Positions 8,032-16,881 of a stretch of 64,000 nucleotides of DNA are shown here, one piece after another (position 1 is the first letter of the stretch; each line of letters opens with the position of its first letter). The DNA comes from CAVVDY01 sp963815775 (lineage in GTDB: Bacteria > Acidobacteriota > Terriglobia > Terriglobales > Acidobacteriaceae). The notes beneath the pieces are model-generated. The model saw only the letters and a list, made by a program, of their open reading frames with translations. It had not been told where the DNA came from and made no database searches. Made by a program: the position numbers and the translations under genes. The stretch spans positions 86,228-150,227 of the forward strand of contig CAWFIB010000027.1 in the NCBI GenBank assembly GCA_963815775.1. The letters run 5' to 3'.

Positions 8032-8842
8032 GCGCGTCTTACTCTCGGTTGACCTGAGCGTCGACTATCTCAGTAAGCCGCACGCGCTTAACCACGTCTG
8101 CTTCGCAATTCAACGCGGCGAAATCCTGGGGCTGGTCGGCGAAAGCGGATCGGGGAAGAGCACGGTCGCACTGGCCATCATGAAGCTGCTGGATACCAAG
8201 GGGGCCGCGGTATCGGGTCAGCTCATCTTTAACGGCCACGACCTGATGACAGCTTCGGAAGGCGAGATGCGCGCAGTTCGCGGGTGCGATATTGCGCTGG
8301 TCTTGCAGAGTCCGCTGGCCAGCCTGAATCCCGCGCTGCGCATTGGGACCCAACTGGCGGAGGGCTGGCGTGCCCACGCTCGAGGCGGCAAAAGCGATAT
8401 GGAAGCTGCCCTTGAACGCGCGCTGGCCGGCGTCGGACTGCCAACGGACCGCGAGTTCCGCAAGCGGTATCCCTCGCAAATCAGCGTAGGCCAGGCGCAG
8501 CGAGTGCTGATCGCCATGGCGGTCATGCACTCGCCGGCCCTGCTCATCGCCGACGAGCCCACCAGCGCGCTGGATGTTATTACCCAGGCGGAGGTCCTGC
8601 GGCTCATTGCCGACCTCAATCGCCGCCTGGGGACGGCGGTTCTCTTCATCTCGCACGACCTCGCATCGGTAGCTTCCATCTGCCATCGCATTGTGGTTTT
8701 ACGTCACGGCGCGATCGTCGAATGCGGCTCCCGCGACGATGTATTGCTGCGCCCGGAGCACCCGTATACCCAGCAACTCCTGGCCAGTGTTCGCCAGCTA
8801 GCGATGCCCGCGGCGGCAGAGCGCCTGTTCGTGGTCGCCTAG
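8021..8842 (+). CDS. ABC transporter ATPase, DppD/OppD type
   Basis: Cytoplasmic ATPase (273 residues) driving the importer. Visible motifs: Walker A GESGSGKST, Q-loop LVLQSPLASLNP, Walker B LLIADEPTSALD, switch His in FISHDL, and the Opp/Dpp C-terminal EHPYTQQLL. The signature is ISVGQAQRV instead of LSGGQ. Dpp/Opp systems usually encode two ATPases; only one is here and the next gene is convergent. Either it works as a homodimer or a partner is encoded elsewhere. It overlaps the binding-protein gene by 11 bases and ends the operon. Confidence 0.9.
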   Translation: MASERVLLSVDLSVDYLSKPHALNHVCFAIQRGEILGLVGESGSGKSTVALAIMKLLDTKGAAVSGQLIFNGHDLMTASEGEMRAVRGCDIALVLQSPLASLNPALRIGTQLAEGWRAHARGGKSDMEAALERALAGVGLPTDREFRKRYPSQISVGQAQRVLIAMAVMHSPALLIADEPTSALDVITQAEVLRLIADLNRRLGTAVLFISHDLASVASICHRIVVLRHGAIVECGSRDDVLLRPEHPYTQQLLASVRQLAMPAAAERLFVVA

Positions 8843-8900
8843 TATCTCCAGTATTTAGCGCAGCTGATCGCTTGGCAGGTTCCGGGCCGACTTCGCCTGC

Positions 8901-10316
8901 TCAGAGCCTCGCGTAGGCAAAAGGCCCTGTAGGCATTGGGAGGGCGATGGTGGCGATACAGCCGGAGGTGTCGGGCCGGTTGAGGAGCTGGATGGTGCCG
9001 CCGTGAGCTTCGACGATGTGGCGGCAGAGCACCAGGCCGATACCGCTGCCACTTTCCTTGGTGGTATAGAAGGGCACAAACGCGTTCTCCGGATTCAGCA
9101 GGCCGGGTCCGCTGTCCACGACCTGTATTTGTACGTAGTGAGAGTTGCGTGACCAACGAATGAATACAGGAGATTCGCCACTTTCCTGATGGCCGGCCTG
9201 GAGGACGGCCTCAGCGGCGTTGCGCACCACGTTGATCAGCACCTGCTCCAATTGATCGGGGTCGGCCGGTACGGTGATGTCAGGCCCGGGCTCGACCCGG
9301 ACCCGGATGCGGGTTTCCAATACCGCCGTGCGCTCGACCAGGCCGCGTATGGCGGTAGGTTGGAGTTTCGGGGTCGGCATCTTCGCGATCTGCCGATAGG
9401 CCTGGAGGAAGCGGTTGAGCGACGCTGAACGCGACTCGATGATTCCCAATCCTTTTTCAAAGTCGGCGCGTTCCTCAATGCCGACCGGCATGGCTTTCAC
9501 CCGGAGCAGCAAGGTGCCGGCGATGGACTTGATTGGCGTCAGCGAGTTGTTGAGCTCATGTCCCAGAACGCGGATCAGACGCTGCCATGCGCTGCGCTCC
9601 TCCTCACGCAAGGCGCGGCTGACGTCAGACAACAGGATCAGCGTGTGAGGAACGCCCTTCTCGCGGAACGACGTGCGTCGCACCAGCCATCGCGAATTGG
9701 GGCTCAGAGGGCTGAATGAGGTGACGCTGGTGTCGGACTGCAAGTATGGGGTCAAGCCAATTTCGTTGGCGCTATGCCCCAGCAGATCTTCGCGGGACTG
9801 TTGCAGCAATCGGCTCCCGGCTGAATTCACCAGCTTGAGTTTGCCGTTGGGATCAAAGGTAAATAGCGGCGTGTCGATCTCTTCCAGCACCCGCTTGAGC
9901 AGCTCGGTGGCTTCGACGGCAACCGTCTTCTGCTCGGAAAGAGTATCGGCCAGCGCGTTGACTTCCTTCGCCAGTTCGCCGAGCGCATCGTTGGGGACGG
10001 CGCCTCGCGCGCGGAAGGAAAAATCTTCTTCGCGCAACGACGAAATGACGTTGGTCAAGGTTTGCAAAGGGCGGATGACCTGGTCGTGCAGGGCGGCTTC
10101 GAGGACGAGGAAGAGAATAACCAGGGCGATGGCGAGGGACCACTTTGCATCGCGGGACCAGTCTTGCCGGAAGATGAGCACCAGGGCAACGATCAAGCCT
10201 GGTGCGGCGAGCAGAGTCGAGAACAGGCGAATGCGCCGTTCGTACAGGCGACGTCGTCTCCGCTTGCCGCCTCCAGGCGAAGACGCGGACGGTGGCCCGT
10301 GCCCTCTAGATGCCAT
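8901..10316 (-). CDS. NtrY-like sensor histidine kinase
   Basis: Membrane histidine kinase (471 residues), the likely partner of the response regulator encoded just upstream. After a basic N-terminus come two transmembrane helices (31-50 and 58-76) with only about ten residues between them, so there is no periplasmic sensor domain. A HAMP-like linker (77-130), a PAS domain (about 140-230), the phospho-acceptor H253 in LGHELNNSLTP and an ATPase domain with NVVRNAAEAV, DSGPGLL and GSGIGL boxes follow. Input is probably sensed in the membrane or the cytosol. The start overlaps the regulator gene by 11 bases. Last gene of the efflux operon. Confidence 0.9.
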   Translation of the reverse strand: MASRGHGPPSASSPGGGKRRRRRLYERRIRLFSTLLAAPGLIVALVLIFRQDWSRDAKWSLAIALVILFLVLEAALHDQVIRPLQTLTNVISSLREEDFSFRARGAVPNDALGELAKEVNALADTLSEQKTVAVEATELLKRVLEEIDTPLFTFDPNGKLKLVNSAGSRLLQQSREDLLGHSANEIGLTPYLQSDTSVTSFSPLSPNSRWLVRRTSFREKGVPHTLILLSDVSRALREEERSAWQRLIRVLGHELNNSLTPIKSIAGTLLLRVKAMPVGIEERADFEKGLGIIESRSASLNRFLQAYRQIAKMPTPKLQPTAIRGLVERTAVLETRIRVRVEPGPDITVPADPDQLEQVLINVVRNAAEAVLQAGHQESGESPVFIRWSRNSHYVQIQVVDSGPGLLNPENAFVPFYTTKESGSGIGLVLCRHIVEAHGGTIQLLNRPDTSGCIATIALPMPTGPFAYARL

Positions 10317-11703
10317 GCTTTTCCATGCGCCGGTAAAGCGCGCCCCGGCTGAGGCCGAGGGCCTCCGCCGCTTGTGTCACATTGCCCTGGAAGCGCTGCA
10401 GCGCTTTGCGGATCAGCGCCGCCTCCATCGACTCCAGGCTCATGTCATCCATGTCGAGACTTGCTGCGCGCGGTTGCGTCAGGCCGAGGTCCGCCGCCTG
10501 CAGGTCCGAGGAGCGGCACATCAGGACAGCGCGCTCCAGGGTATGCTCCAGCTCGCGAACATTGCCGGGCCAGGGATGCTGCAACAAAGCCTGCAGCGCC
10601 GCCGGCTCAAAGCCGCGTATCTCGCGCCGATAGCGGCCGGCATAGCGGGAGAGGAAGTAGGCGGCCAGGACAGGAATGTCTTCCCGCCGCTCCCGCAAGG
10701 GCGGCAGTTGAATCTCCACCGTGTTGAGGCGGAAGAGCAGGTCCTCGCGGAACTGCCCACTCGCACAGGCGGCGCGCACGTCCATATTAGTGGCCGAGAT
10801 GACGCGCACGTCGATCTGCTTGGCGCGCGATGAGCCCACGCGTTCAATTTCGCCCGACTCCAGTACGCGCAGCAGCTTGGCCTGCTGGCGAATAGGAACG
10901 TTGCCGATCTCGTCCAGGAAGATGGTTCCACCATGCGCCAGCTCGAATCGTCCGATGCGATCGGTTTTGGCGTCGGTGAAGGCGCCCTTCACGTGTCCGA
11001 AAAGTTCGCTCTCGAAAATGCCTTCCGACAGAGCGCCGGTATTGACCGCCACCAGCGATCGCTGGGCACGTCGCGACAGGGCGTGGATGGTCTGCGCAAC
11101 CACTTCTTTGCCGGTTCCGTGCTCGCCCAGGATCAGAATGTTGGCATCCGACGGCGCCACCCGGGTAATGGTTTCCATCACGCTCTTCATCGCCGGCGCG
11201 GTGGCGATGAAATCGGGACGGTTCTCGGCTTTGAGCAGACGGTTCTCGGCCTCCAGATGCTGGGCCTTCTGAAGGGCACGATAGAGTTCGATCTGAGTGC
11301 GAACGATCGAGACCAGGCGTTCGTTGTCCCACGGCTTTTGGATGAAATCGCGGGCCCCGCGCCGCATCGCTTCCACCGCTAGCTCCACGTTGCCCCAGGC
11401 GGTCATCACGATCACGGGCAGATTGCTGTCGATGCCCACAATCTCGGACAGCAGGGTGAGGCCCTCCTGCCCGGAGGTGGTGTCGCGGGTGTAGTTGAGG
11501 TCGATCAGCACGGCGTCATAGCTGTCGAGCGACAAGGCTTCACGCACCAGTTGCGGAGAGCGCGCGGTGTCGACCTGGTAGCCCTGCGCACTCAACAGAA
11601 ATTGGATGGCGTCGAGGATGTCCTGCTGATCGTCCGCCGCCAGCACTCTGGGGCGATCGCTGCCCCCAGGTTGCGGCCGGCGCGCTGAGCGTACCGGATT
11701 CAT
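10306..11703 (-). CDS. sigma-54-dependent response regulator (NtrC family)
   Basis: Transcription activator of 465 residues with receiver, AAA+ and Fis-type DNA-binding domains. The start at 11703, four bases after the TolC-like gene, was chosen because longer frames run into that gene. Receiver: acidic pair 24-25, phospho-acceptor D68 in VLIDLNY, Lys in FIQKPW. AAA+: Walker A GEHGTGKE, Walker B GTIFLDEIG, and the sigma-54 contact loop reads GAFTDA instead of GAFTGA. The C-terminal helix-turn-helix is VTQAAEALGLSRGALYRRM. Co-transcription with an efflux pump suggests it controls that pump; a sigma-54-like site lies in front of the operon. Confidence 0.93.
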   Translation of the reverse strand: MNPVRSARRPQPGGSDRPRVLAADDQQDILDAIQFLLSAQGYQVDTARSPQLVREALSLDSYDAVLIDLNYTRDTTSGQEGLTLLSEIVGIDSNLPVIVMTAWGNVELAVEAMRRGARDFIQKPWDNERLVSIVRTQIELYRALQKAQHLEAENRLLKAENRPDFIATAPAMKSVMETITRVAPSDANILILGEHGTGKEVVAQTIHALSRRAQRSLVAVNTGALSEGIFESELFGHVKGAFTDAKTDRIGRFELAHGGTIFLDEIGNVPIRQQAKLLRVLESGEIERVGSSRAKQIDVRVISATNMDVRAACASGQFREDLLFRLNTVEIQLPPLRERREDIPVLAAYFLSRYAGRYRREIRGFEPAALQALLQHPWPGNVRELEHTLERAVLMCRSSDLQAADLGLTQPRAASLDMDDMSLESMEAALIRKALQRFQGNVTQAAEALGLSRGALYRRMEKHGI

Positions 11704-11707
11704 GTCT

Positions 11708-13654
11708 CTACTTTCGAGAGCTGGCTGTACCATTGATTGCGTCCTGCACCAGGATGCCATTATGTTCCAAAGTCTTGCCGGTTGCACGGTCGAGCTCGAC
11801 TTGAGACTTCTCGTAGGCGGTCATGGCGTTGACGAAGTCGAGTTCGGCGAGTGCCAGGTCGCGCTGCGCTCCCAGGGTCTGGAAGCTTGAGGCAGCGCCC
11901 AACTTCTGCTCTTTCTGCGTAATCTCGAACAGGTGCTGCGCCAAGTCCCGCCCTTTGGCGGCCGAAGCCACGCGGGCCGCACTCTGCTCCAGCGCGTAGC
12001 GCGCATTGCGCACCTCGATGCGAATCTGCTTCCTCAATTCCTCCAGGCGTACTTCCGCCTGGCGGTACTCCAGCTCCGAACGGTATTGGTCCGCCTTGGC
12101 GATCCGATTGCGCAACGGAATACTCACCGAAGCACCGACATAGTAGTCCGGCGCCGATCCATTCCAGGCATTGGAGAAGGCTCCGCCGAAGTCCTTGGGC
12201 ACGGTCGATTGCCCGCCGAGTGTATAGGCCGGATTGTCCAGGCCGGCCAGCCCGCTTCCGCCGTAGGAGGCTACAAGGTCGACGCTGGGCAACAAAGCGT
12301 TGCGCGCCGCCTTGCGGGTGATCTGGCGGTTGTGCAGGTCGATCGATGATTCAGCCAGCTCCGGCCGCGCCTGTAGCGCCTCGTGGATAAGATCGAGGAT
12401 CGGCACCGCCGCCACCTGTACCTTCCTGTCTTGCAAGTGGTCGGTGGGGACGACCGGCATCTCTTCCAGGGTTGGATCGTCGAGTGACTTGGTCAGCGCG
12501 TTTTTGATTAACGATTCCTGCAACTGAAGATTGGTGCGCGCGATGGTCAGGTCCTGATCGCGGCGCGAGACCTCGGCTTCGGCGCGCGTCACCTCGAGCT
12601 CGGGAATCGCCTGCAGGTTGAGTTGCTTGCGCGCGATATCGAGCGACTGCTGCGCAAACGCCAGCGATTGCTCGTTAACCCGTGCCTGCTCGTACGCGCT
12701 GACCAGGTCCCAGTAGATGTTCTCGATCTGGGTGACCGTGGCGATTACCTGGTTCCGGAATGCGATGTCGGAGATTTCCTTGTCGTTCTTGGCGATTTTC
12801 AGGTAGCGCAGGTTGGGACCAAAGCCGAACCCCGCCAGCAGCGGTTGGCGTATCTGAAACTGCGTTTGCGCGTTCAGCGCGGGCGACAGACTGGTGAAGA
12901 TACTGTTGGTCGTCTGCCGATTGTTGAAGAACTGCGCGGTGACAATTGTCCCCGTCGGGAATGCCTGCTGATAGCCGAGATCCATCGTGCCGGTGTTCTG
13001 CTGCAGCGTGGGCACGCCGTTGATCTGTAGGTTGGCTTGCGGCAGCGTCAGATGCTCCACCCCGCCGTTGCCGGTGATGAGCGGATCGAAATTGGGGACC
13101 GCAGTACCGGTACCAAGCGTTGACTCGACCAGTCCGGAGGCTCCTGCGCCCGCTCCCCCTGCACCGCCAGTCGTGCCGCCGGCTCCGGCCCCGGGAGCGC
13201 CCGCCCCAAATCCGCCAACGCCTCCGCCGGGCGTGTTTTGCACGATGCCGGTGTTAACGCCGCGAAAGATTCCGCCTGCGCGCGTGCGAAGAATGTCAGT
13301 GTCGGCGATGGGCAGGTTGTAGCGGGCGATCACCAGGTCGAGATTGTTCTCCAGGGCCAGGTCAATGGCATCGCGCAGCGAGATGTATAGCTTGCCATCG
13401 TGAATGAGCGATTGCAGCAGGGAAGAGTTTCCCAGGTTGGGCTGCGGCACGGTATCCGGCATGTACGGCGCGATGGGGCTGTGCGACTTCGGTATCTGTA
13501 ACGATGCCGGCGTGGTGAGCGCCACCTGCGGCTGCGGCGCGGGAGTTGCAGGAGGCGCTGGCTCCTGAGATTGCTGCGCCAGCACCGAAAACGGCGTGAA
13601 CAGCATGGCTGCGACGGCCAGCATCGCGCATGGCTTGCGGAGGTACTCGATCAC
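11708..13654 (-). CDS. TolC-family outer-membrane efflux protein
   Basis: Outer-membrane channel of a tripartite efflux pump, 648 residues. The start is a GTG at 13654 overlapping the TGA of the upstream ATPase gene (GTGA); an in-frame ATG at 13702 would lie inside that gene. It has a signal peptide ending SVLAQQ and a Pro-rich stretch, then two OEP repeats with the usual coiled-coil helices. Between the first helices and the first beta-strand region is a glycine/alanine-rich insertion (plus-strand about 13130-13240) with many GG, GAG and GGAG steps. It is longer than typical TolC proteins (about 450-500), largely from the N-terminal region and this insertion. Confidence 0.88.
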   Translation of the reverse strand: MIEYLRKPCAMLAVAAMLFTPFSVLAQQSQEPAPPATPAPQPQVALTTPASLQIPKSHSPIAPYMPDTVPQPNLGNSSLLQSLIHDGKLYISLRDAIDLALENNLDLVIARYNLPIADTDILRTRAGGIFRGVNTGIVQNTPGGGVGGFGAGAPGAGAGGTTGGAGGAGAGASGLVESTLGTGTAVPNFDPLITGNGGVEHLTLPQANLQINGVPTLQQNTGTMDLGYQQAFPTGTIVTAQFFNNRQTTNSIFTSLSPALNAQTQFQIRQPLLAGFGFGPNLRYLKIAKNDKEISDIAFRNQVIATVTQIENIYWDLVSAYEQARVNEQSLAFAQQSLDIARKQLNLQAIPELEVTRAEAEVSRRDQDLTIARTNLQLQESLIKNALTKSLDDPTLEEMPVVPTDHLQDRKVQVAAVPILDLIHEALQARPELAESSIDLHNRQITRKAARNALLPSVDLVASYGGSGLAGLDNPAYTLGGQSTVPKDFGGAFSNAWNGSAPDYYVGASVSIPLRNRIAKADQYRSELEYRQAEVRLEELRKQIRIEVRNARYALEQSAARVASAAKGRDLAQHLFEITQKEQKLGAASSFQTLGAQRDLALAELDFVNAMTAYEKSQVELDRATGKTLEHNGILVQDAINGTASSRK

Positions 13655-14349
13655 CGGGCCACCGCCTCGCGTGCGGCGTTGCGCTCCTCGGAGACGATCC
13701 ATCCATCGCGCAACTGTATGGTCCTGCCGCCGTAGGCGGCATTGGTCTCAGAGTGCGTCACCTGGACGATCGTTGTTCCCTCACGATTCAGTTCGCAGAA
13801 CAGCTCCATGATCTCCTTGGCCTGGGTTGAATGCAGATTGCCGGTGGGCTCGTCAGCCAGCAACAATGCCGGTTTGTGGATGATGGCGCGCGCGATGCCT
13901 ACAAGCTGCTGCTGTCCCCCCGAAAGCTGGCTGGGATAGAGGTCCTTCTTGGCCACGATCTGGAAGCGGTCCAGAGTGTCGGCAACCATGCTCTGGCGCT
14001 CCGACTTGGGGATGTCCTTATACGACAGCGGCAGGTCGATGTTCTCCTGCACCGTAAGGTCGTCGATCAAGTGATAGCTTTGGAAGACCATGCCGACGTT
14101 GCGCTTCGCCAGTTCGGCGCGGCCCTTACGCCGGAGCTCGTGTACGGCGTCGTCTTCGAAGAAGTACTGTCCGCGCCACTCGTCATCGAGCAGCGCCAGC
14201 ACATTCAGCAGCGAAGATTTGCCTGCGCCGGAAGGGCCCATGAGCGTGAGGAATTCTCCCCGCTTGATCTTCAGGTTGATGCGGCGCAGCACCCAGGTCT
14301 CGCCCGCAGCCGTTTTGTAGCTTCGTTCTACGTCCTTAAGTTCAATCAT
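13651..14349 (-). CDS. MacB/LolD-type ABC transporter ATPase
   Basis: ATPase of 232 residues. It has Walker A GPSGAGKSS, signature LSGGQQQLV, Walker B LLLADEPTGNL and a His-containing switch VTHSE. It begins 6 bases after the larger ADOP permease and overlaps the TolC-like gene by 4 bases. It is the second ATPase of the operon; with two permeases and two ATPases, each permease may have its own ATPase. Confidence 0.9.
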   Translation of the reverse strand: MIELKDVERSYKTAAGETWVLRRINLKIKRGEFLTLMGPSGAGKSSLLNVLALLDDEWRGQYFFEDDAVHELRRKGRAELAKRNVGMVFQSYHLIDDLTVQENIDLPLSYKDIPKSERQSMVADTLDRFQIVAKKDLYPSQLSGGQQQLVGIARAIIHKPALLLADEPTGNLHSTQAKEIMELFCELNREGTTIVQVTHSETNAAYGGRTIQLRDGWIVSEERNAAREAVAR

Positions 14350-14355
14350 GGATTC

Positions 14356-16875
14356 CTATTCGTAGCGCAGCGCCTTCATCGGTTCAACGGCCGCCGCGCG
14401 CCGTACCGGCAGCAACGCGGCCGCCAGCACCACCAGAACGATGATGCCGGTCACCGACAGCAGGGTCAGCGGGTCGTGGTTGGAGACGCCGAACAGTTGA
14501 TGGCTTAACAGGCGGCCACTGGCAATCGCAATGGGTATGGCGACCACAAAGCTGATGAGCAGCAAGCGGAGCACCTCGCCCAGCATCATGCGCAGCACCG
14601 CTCCCCGGTCGGCGCCCAGAGCCATACGAATGCCGATCTCGCGCGTCCGTTGTGCCGCCGAGAACGCCAGCACACCGTACAATCCCACCGCGCACAGCAA
14701 GGTTGCCAGCGCACCGAAGCACTCCGCCAGGAAGGTCACCAGCTTCTCGGTGTTGAGCTGAGTATCGATCTGGTCGTCCATACTGCGGAAACTATCCAGC
14801 ACCAGCTTGGGATCGATCTGCTGCACGGCCGCCCGCACGCTGGGCATCACCGCGTCCGGCGACGACGCGGTGCGCAGGTAGTAGGTCATGTCGAAGCGCC
14901 TGCGATCGGTGGCGCGGTCAATCGCCAGGTAGCCGGTCGGCCTGGATGGCGTGCGCAAGTCCGAGTGCTTAACGTCACCCACGACCCCGACAATCTCGAT
15001 ATCGGTCTTCGCCGTAGGTCCTCCACCGATGCCGTAGTAGCGGCCGATCGCCGCTTGCGGACTGGCGAACCACTTCTTGGCAAACGTCTCATTGATGACA
15101 GCCACTTTAGCGGCATCAGGACGGTTGTCCTGATCGGTCAGCGTCCGTCCTGCCACCAACGGGATGTTCATGGTCGCAAAGTAACCGGGTGTGACCTGTC
15201 CACGCTCAACATCGGTATCGTCCAGGGAGGATGCCGGTATGCCTGCGACCGTGATGTTAGAGGCGGTATCATCCCCAGCAAGCTCGGGATCGTCGGTCGC
15301 GGCAACCGATTTCACTCCCGGAAGTGCGCTCATCGTTTCCAGCAAGTGATGCCTTAGTTCGGTGGAGCGCTCTTTGTCATAGCCCGCGAGCGTGGGATCG
15401 ATGCTAAACGTAAGCAGATGATCGGGACGAAAGCCGACATCCACGGAACGCAAGTTCTTCATCGTCCGCACGAAGAGCCCGGCGCCAAAGAGCAGCAGCA
15501 CGCTCAATCCGATCTGCACGCCAACGAAGACCCGTTTCAGGCGCGACTGACCCGTCGTGGCGGTGCTCACCTGCTGTTTCAGGGCAGCCGTCAGGTCCGG
15601 ACGCCAGAACTCCACCGCAGGCACCAGGCTGAAGACCAGCCCCGCTGTGATACCCACCGCAAGGTTGAAGGCAAAGATGCGAGGATCGAGCCCGGAGCTG
15701 AACGGCATGCTGGGCGAGTCGGTAAATATACGGTGAAGCAGAAGGTTGGTGATCTCCGGAGCGAGCAGTAGTCCCAGCAGCCCGCCACCGATGCCCAGCA
15801 GCATGCCTTCCATCAGAAGCTGTTGTACGATGCGGCTGCGTTTTGCGCCCAGCGAGTAACGCACCGACATCTCCCGCCTGCGTCCGGCGGCGCGCACCAG
15901 CAGCAGGCCGGCAAGGTTGGCGCAGGCAATGACGATGACCAGCACCACCATGCCCATCACGATCAGCAGAGGGGTGCGGATCTCATCGCGTAGTGGCGAG
16001 AAGCCGCGCTTTGCGTCTAGCAGCGTGACCTTCGATTTGGCCACGAAGCGTTCGACAAACTTTGCGGAATGATCGTGGATCTCCTTCAGTTCTTCCTGTC
16101 GCAGTGCCTTCCACAGTGGCTCGATCCCCGCCTCGGCGCTGCTCACCGACTCGCCGGGTTTCAGCCGGGCGATGATGTTCAGCCAACGCGAGCGATGCTT
16201 GTCCAGGTCGTTCCACCCCGGTGTCACCTCGGGCTTCATCATCATCGGAACAAACAAGTCAGGCCGGTCGCCCACGACCACACTCCTGAAGCCCGGCGGA
16301 GCGATGCCGATGATGGTGAAGGGGTGTCCGTTGATGAGAATGCTGCTGTTGATGGCAGACCGGTCAGCGCCAAAGCGCCGCACCCAATACTCGTAGCTCA
16401 GGACGGCTACCGGATCGCGCTCCTGCACTTCGTCGTCGCTGGGCGAAATCAGCCTTCCTGCGGCGGGCTGCAGTCCGAGCACTTGAAAGTAGTTACCCGA
16501 TATCAGCTCGGCCATCGCCAGCTTCGAGTCGTTGTGATATTGAACGCCTACCTGCGCCGGAGTGCGTGCCAGCATCCCGTCGAATACGGAACTCTTGTCG
16601 CGCAGGTCGCGGTACATCGGGTACGAGAAGTAGAGATGGTCGTCGCCGCCCCACGAACTGACGTGGCCCGAGTCTGAGCCGACAGACTTCAACTGGACCA
16701 GCCCGCCGGGATCCTTTACCGGCAGGCTCCGCAGCAATACCTGATCGAGCAGGCTGAAGATGGCGGTGTTGGCGCCGATCCCCAGCGCCAGAATCAGCAT
16801 GGCAACGATGGTGAATCCCGGACTCTTGCGCAACTGACGAAGGGCGTAACGAAGGTCTTGCAGCAGGGTGCTCAT
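14356..16875 (-). CDS. ADOP-type MacB/FtsX permease (839 aa)
   Basis: Large inner-membrane permease with the acidobacterial duplicated-permease (ADOP) architecture. An N-terminal helix (FTIVAMLILALGIGANTAIFSLLDQVLL) is followed by a periplasmic MacB core domain, an FtsX block of three helices, a second periplasmic core domain and a final FtsX block ending MKALRYE. Members are called orphan permeases because ATPases are usually absent next to them; here ATPase genes flank the pair. It sits 6 bases after the preceding permease. Role: mechanotransmission-type export or efflux; substrate unknown. Confidence 0.9.
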   Translation of the reverse strand: MSTLLQDLRYALRQLRKSPGFTIVAMLILALGIGANTAIFSLLDQVLLRSLPVKDPGGLVQLKSVGSDSGHVSSWGGDDHLYFSYPMYRDLRDKSSVFDGMLARTPAQVGVQYHNDSKLAMAELISGNYFQVLGLQPAAGRLISPSDDEVQERDPVAVLSYEYWVRRFGADRSAINSSILINGHPFTIIGIAPPGFRSVVVGDRPDLFVPMMMKPEVTPGWNDLDKHRSRWLNIIARLKPGESVSSAEAGIEPLWKALRQEELKEIHDHSAKFVERFVAKSKVTLLDAKRGFSPLRDEIRTPLLIVMGMVVLVIVIACANLAGLLLVRAAGRRREMSVRYSLGAKRSRIVQQLLMEGMLLGIGGGLLGLLLAPEITNLLLHRIFTDSPSMPFSSGLDPRIFAFNLAVGITAGLVFSLVPAVEFWRPDLTAALKQQVSTATTGQSRLKRVFVGVQIGLSVLLLFGAGLFVRTMKNLRSVDVGFRPDHLLTFSIDPTLAGYDKERSTELRHHLLETMSALPGVKSVAATDDPELAGDDTASNITVAGIPASSLDDTDVERGQVTPGYFATMNIPLVAGRTLTDQDNRPDAAKVAVINETFAKKWFASPQAAIGRYYGIGGGPTAKTDIEIVGVVGDVKHSDLRTPSRPTGYLAIDRATDRRRFDMTYYLRTASSPDAVMPSVRAAVQQIDPKLVLDSFRSMDDQIDTQLNTEKLVTFLAECFGALATLLCAVGLYGVLAFSAAQRTREIGIRMALGADRGAVLRMMLGEVLRLLLISFVVAIPIAIASGRLLSHQLFGVSNHDPLTLLSVTGIIVLVVLAAALLPVRRAAAVEPMKALRYE

Positions 16876-16881
16876 CGTTGC

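Noticed and set aside
9673..10833. 386-codon plus-strand ORF across the kinase/regulator overlap
   Set aside because: It opposes two well-supported genes, and its Arg/Ser-rich product has no features.
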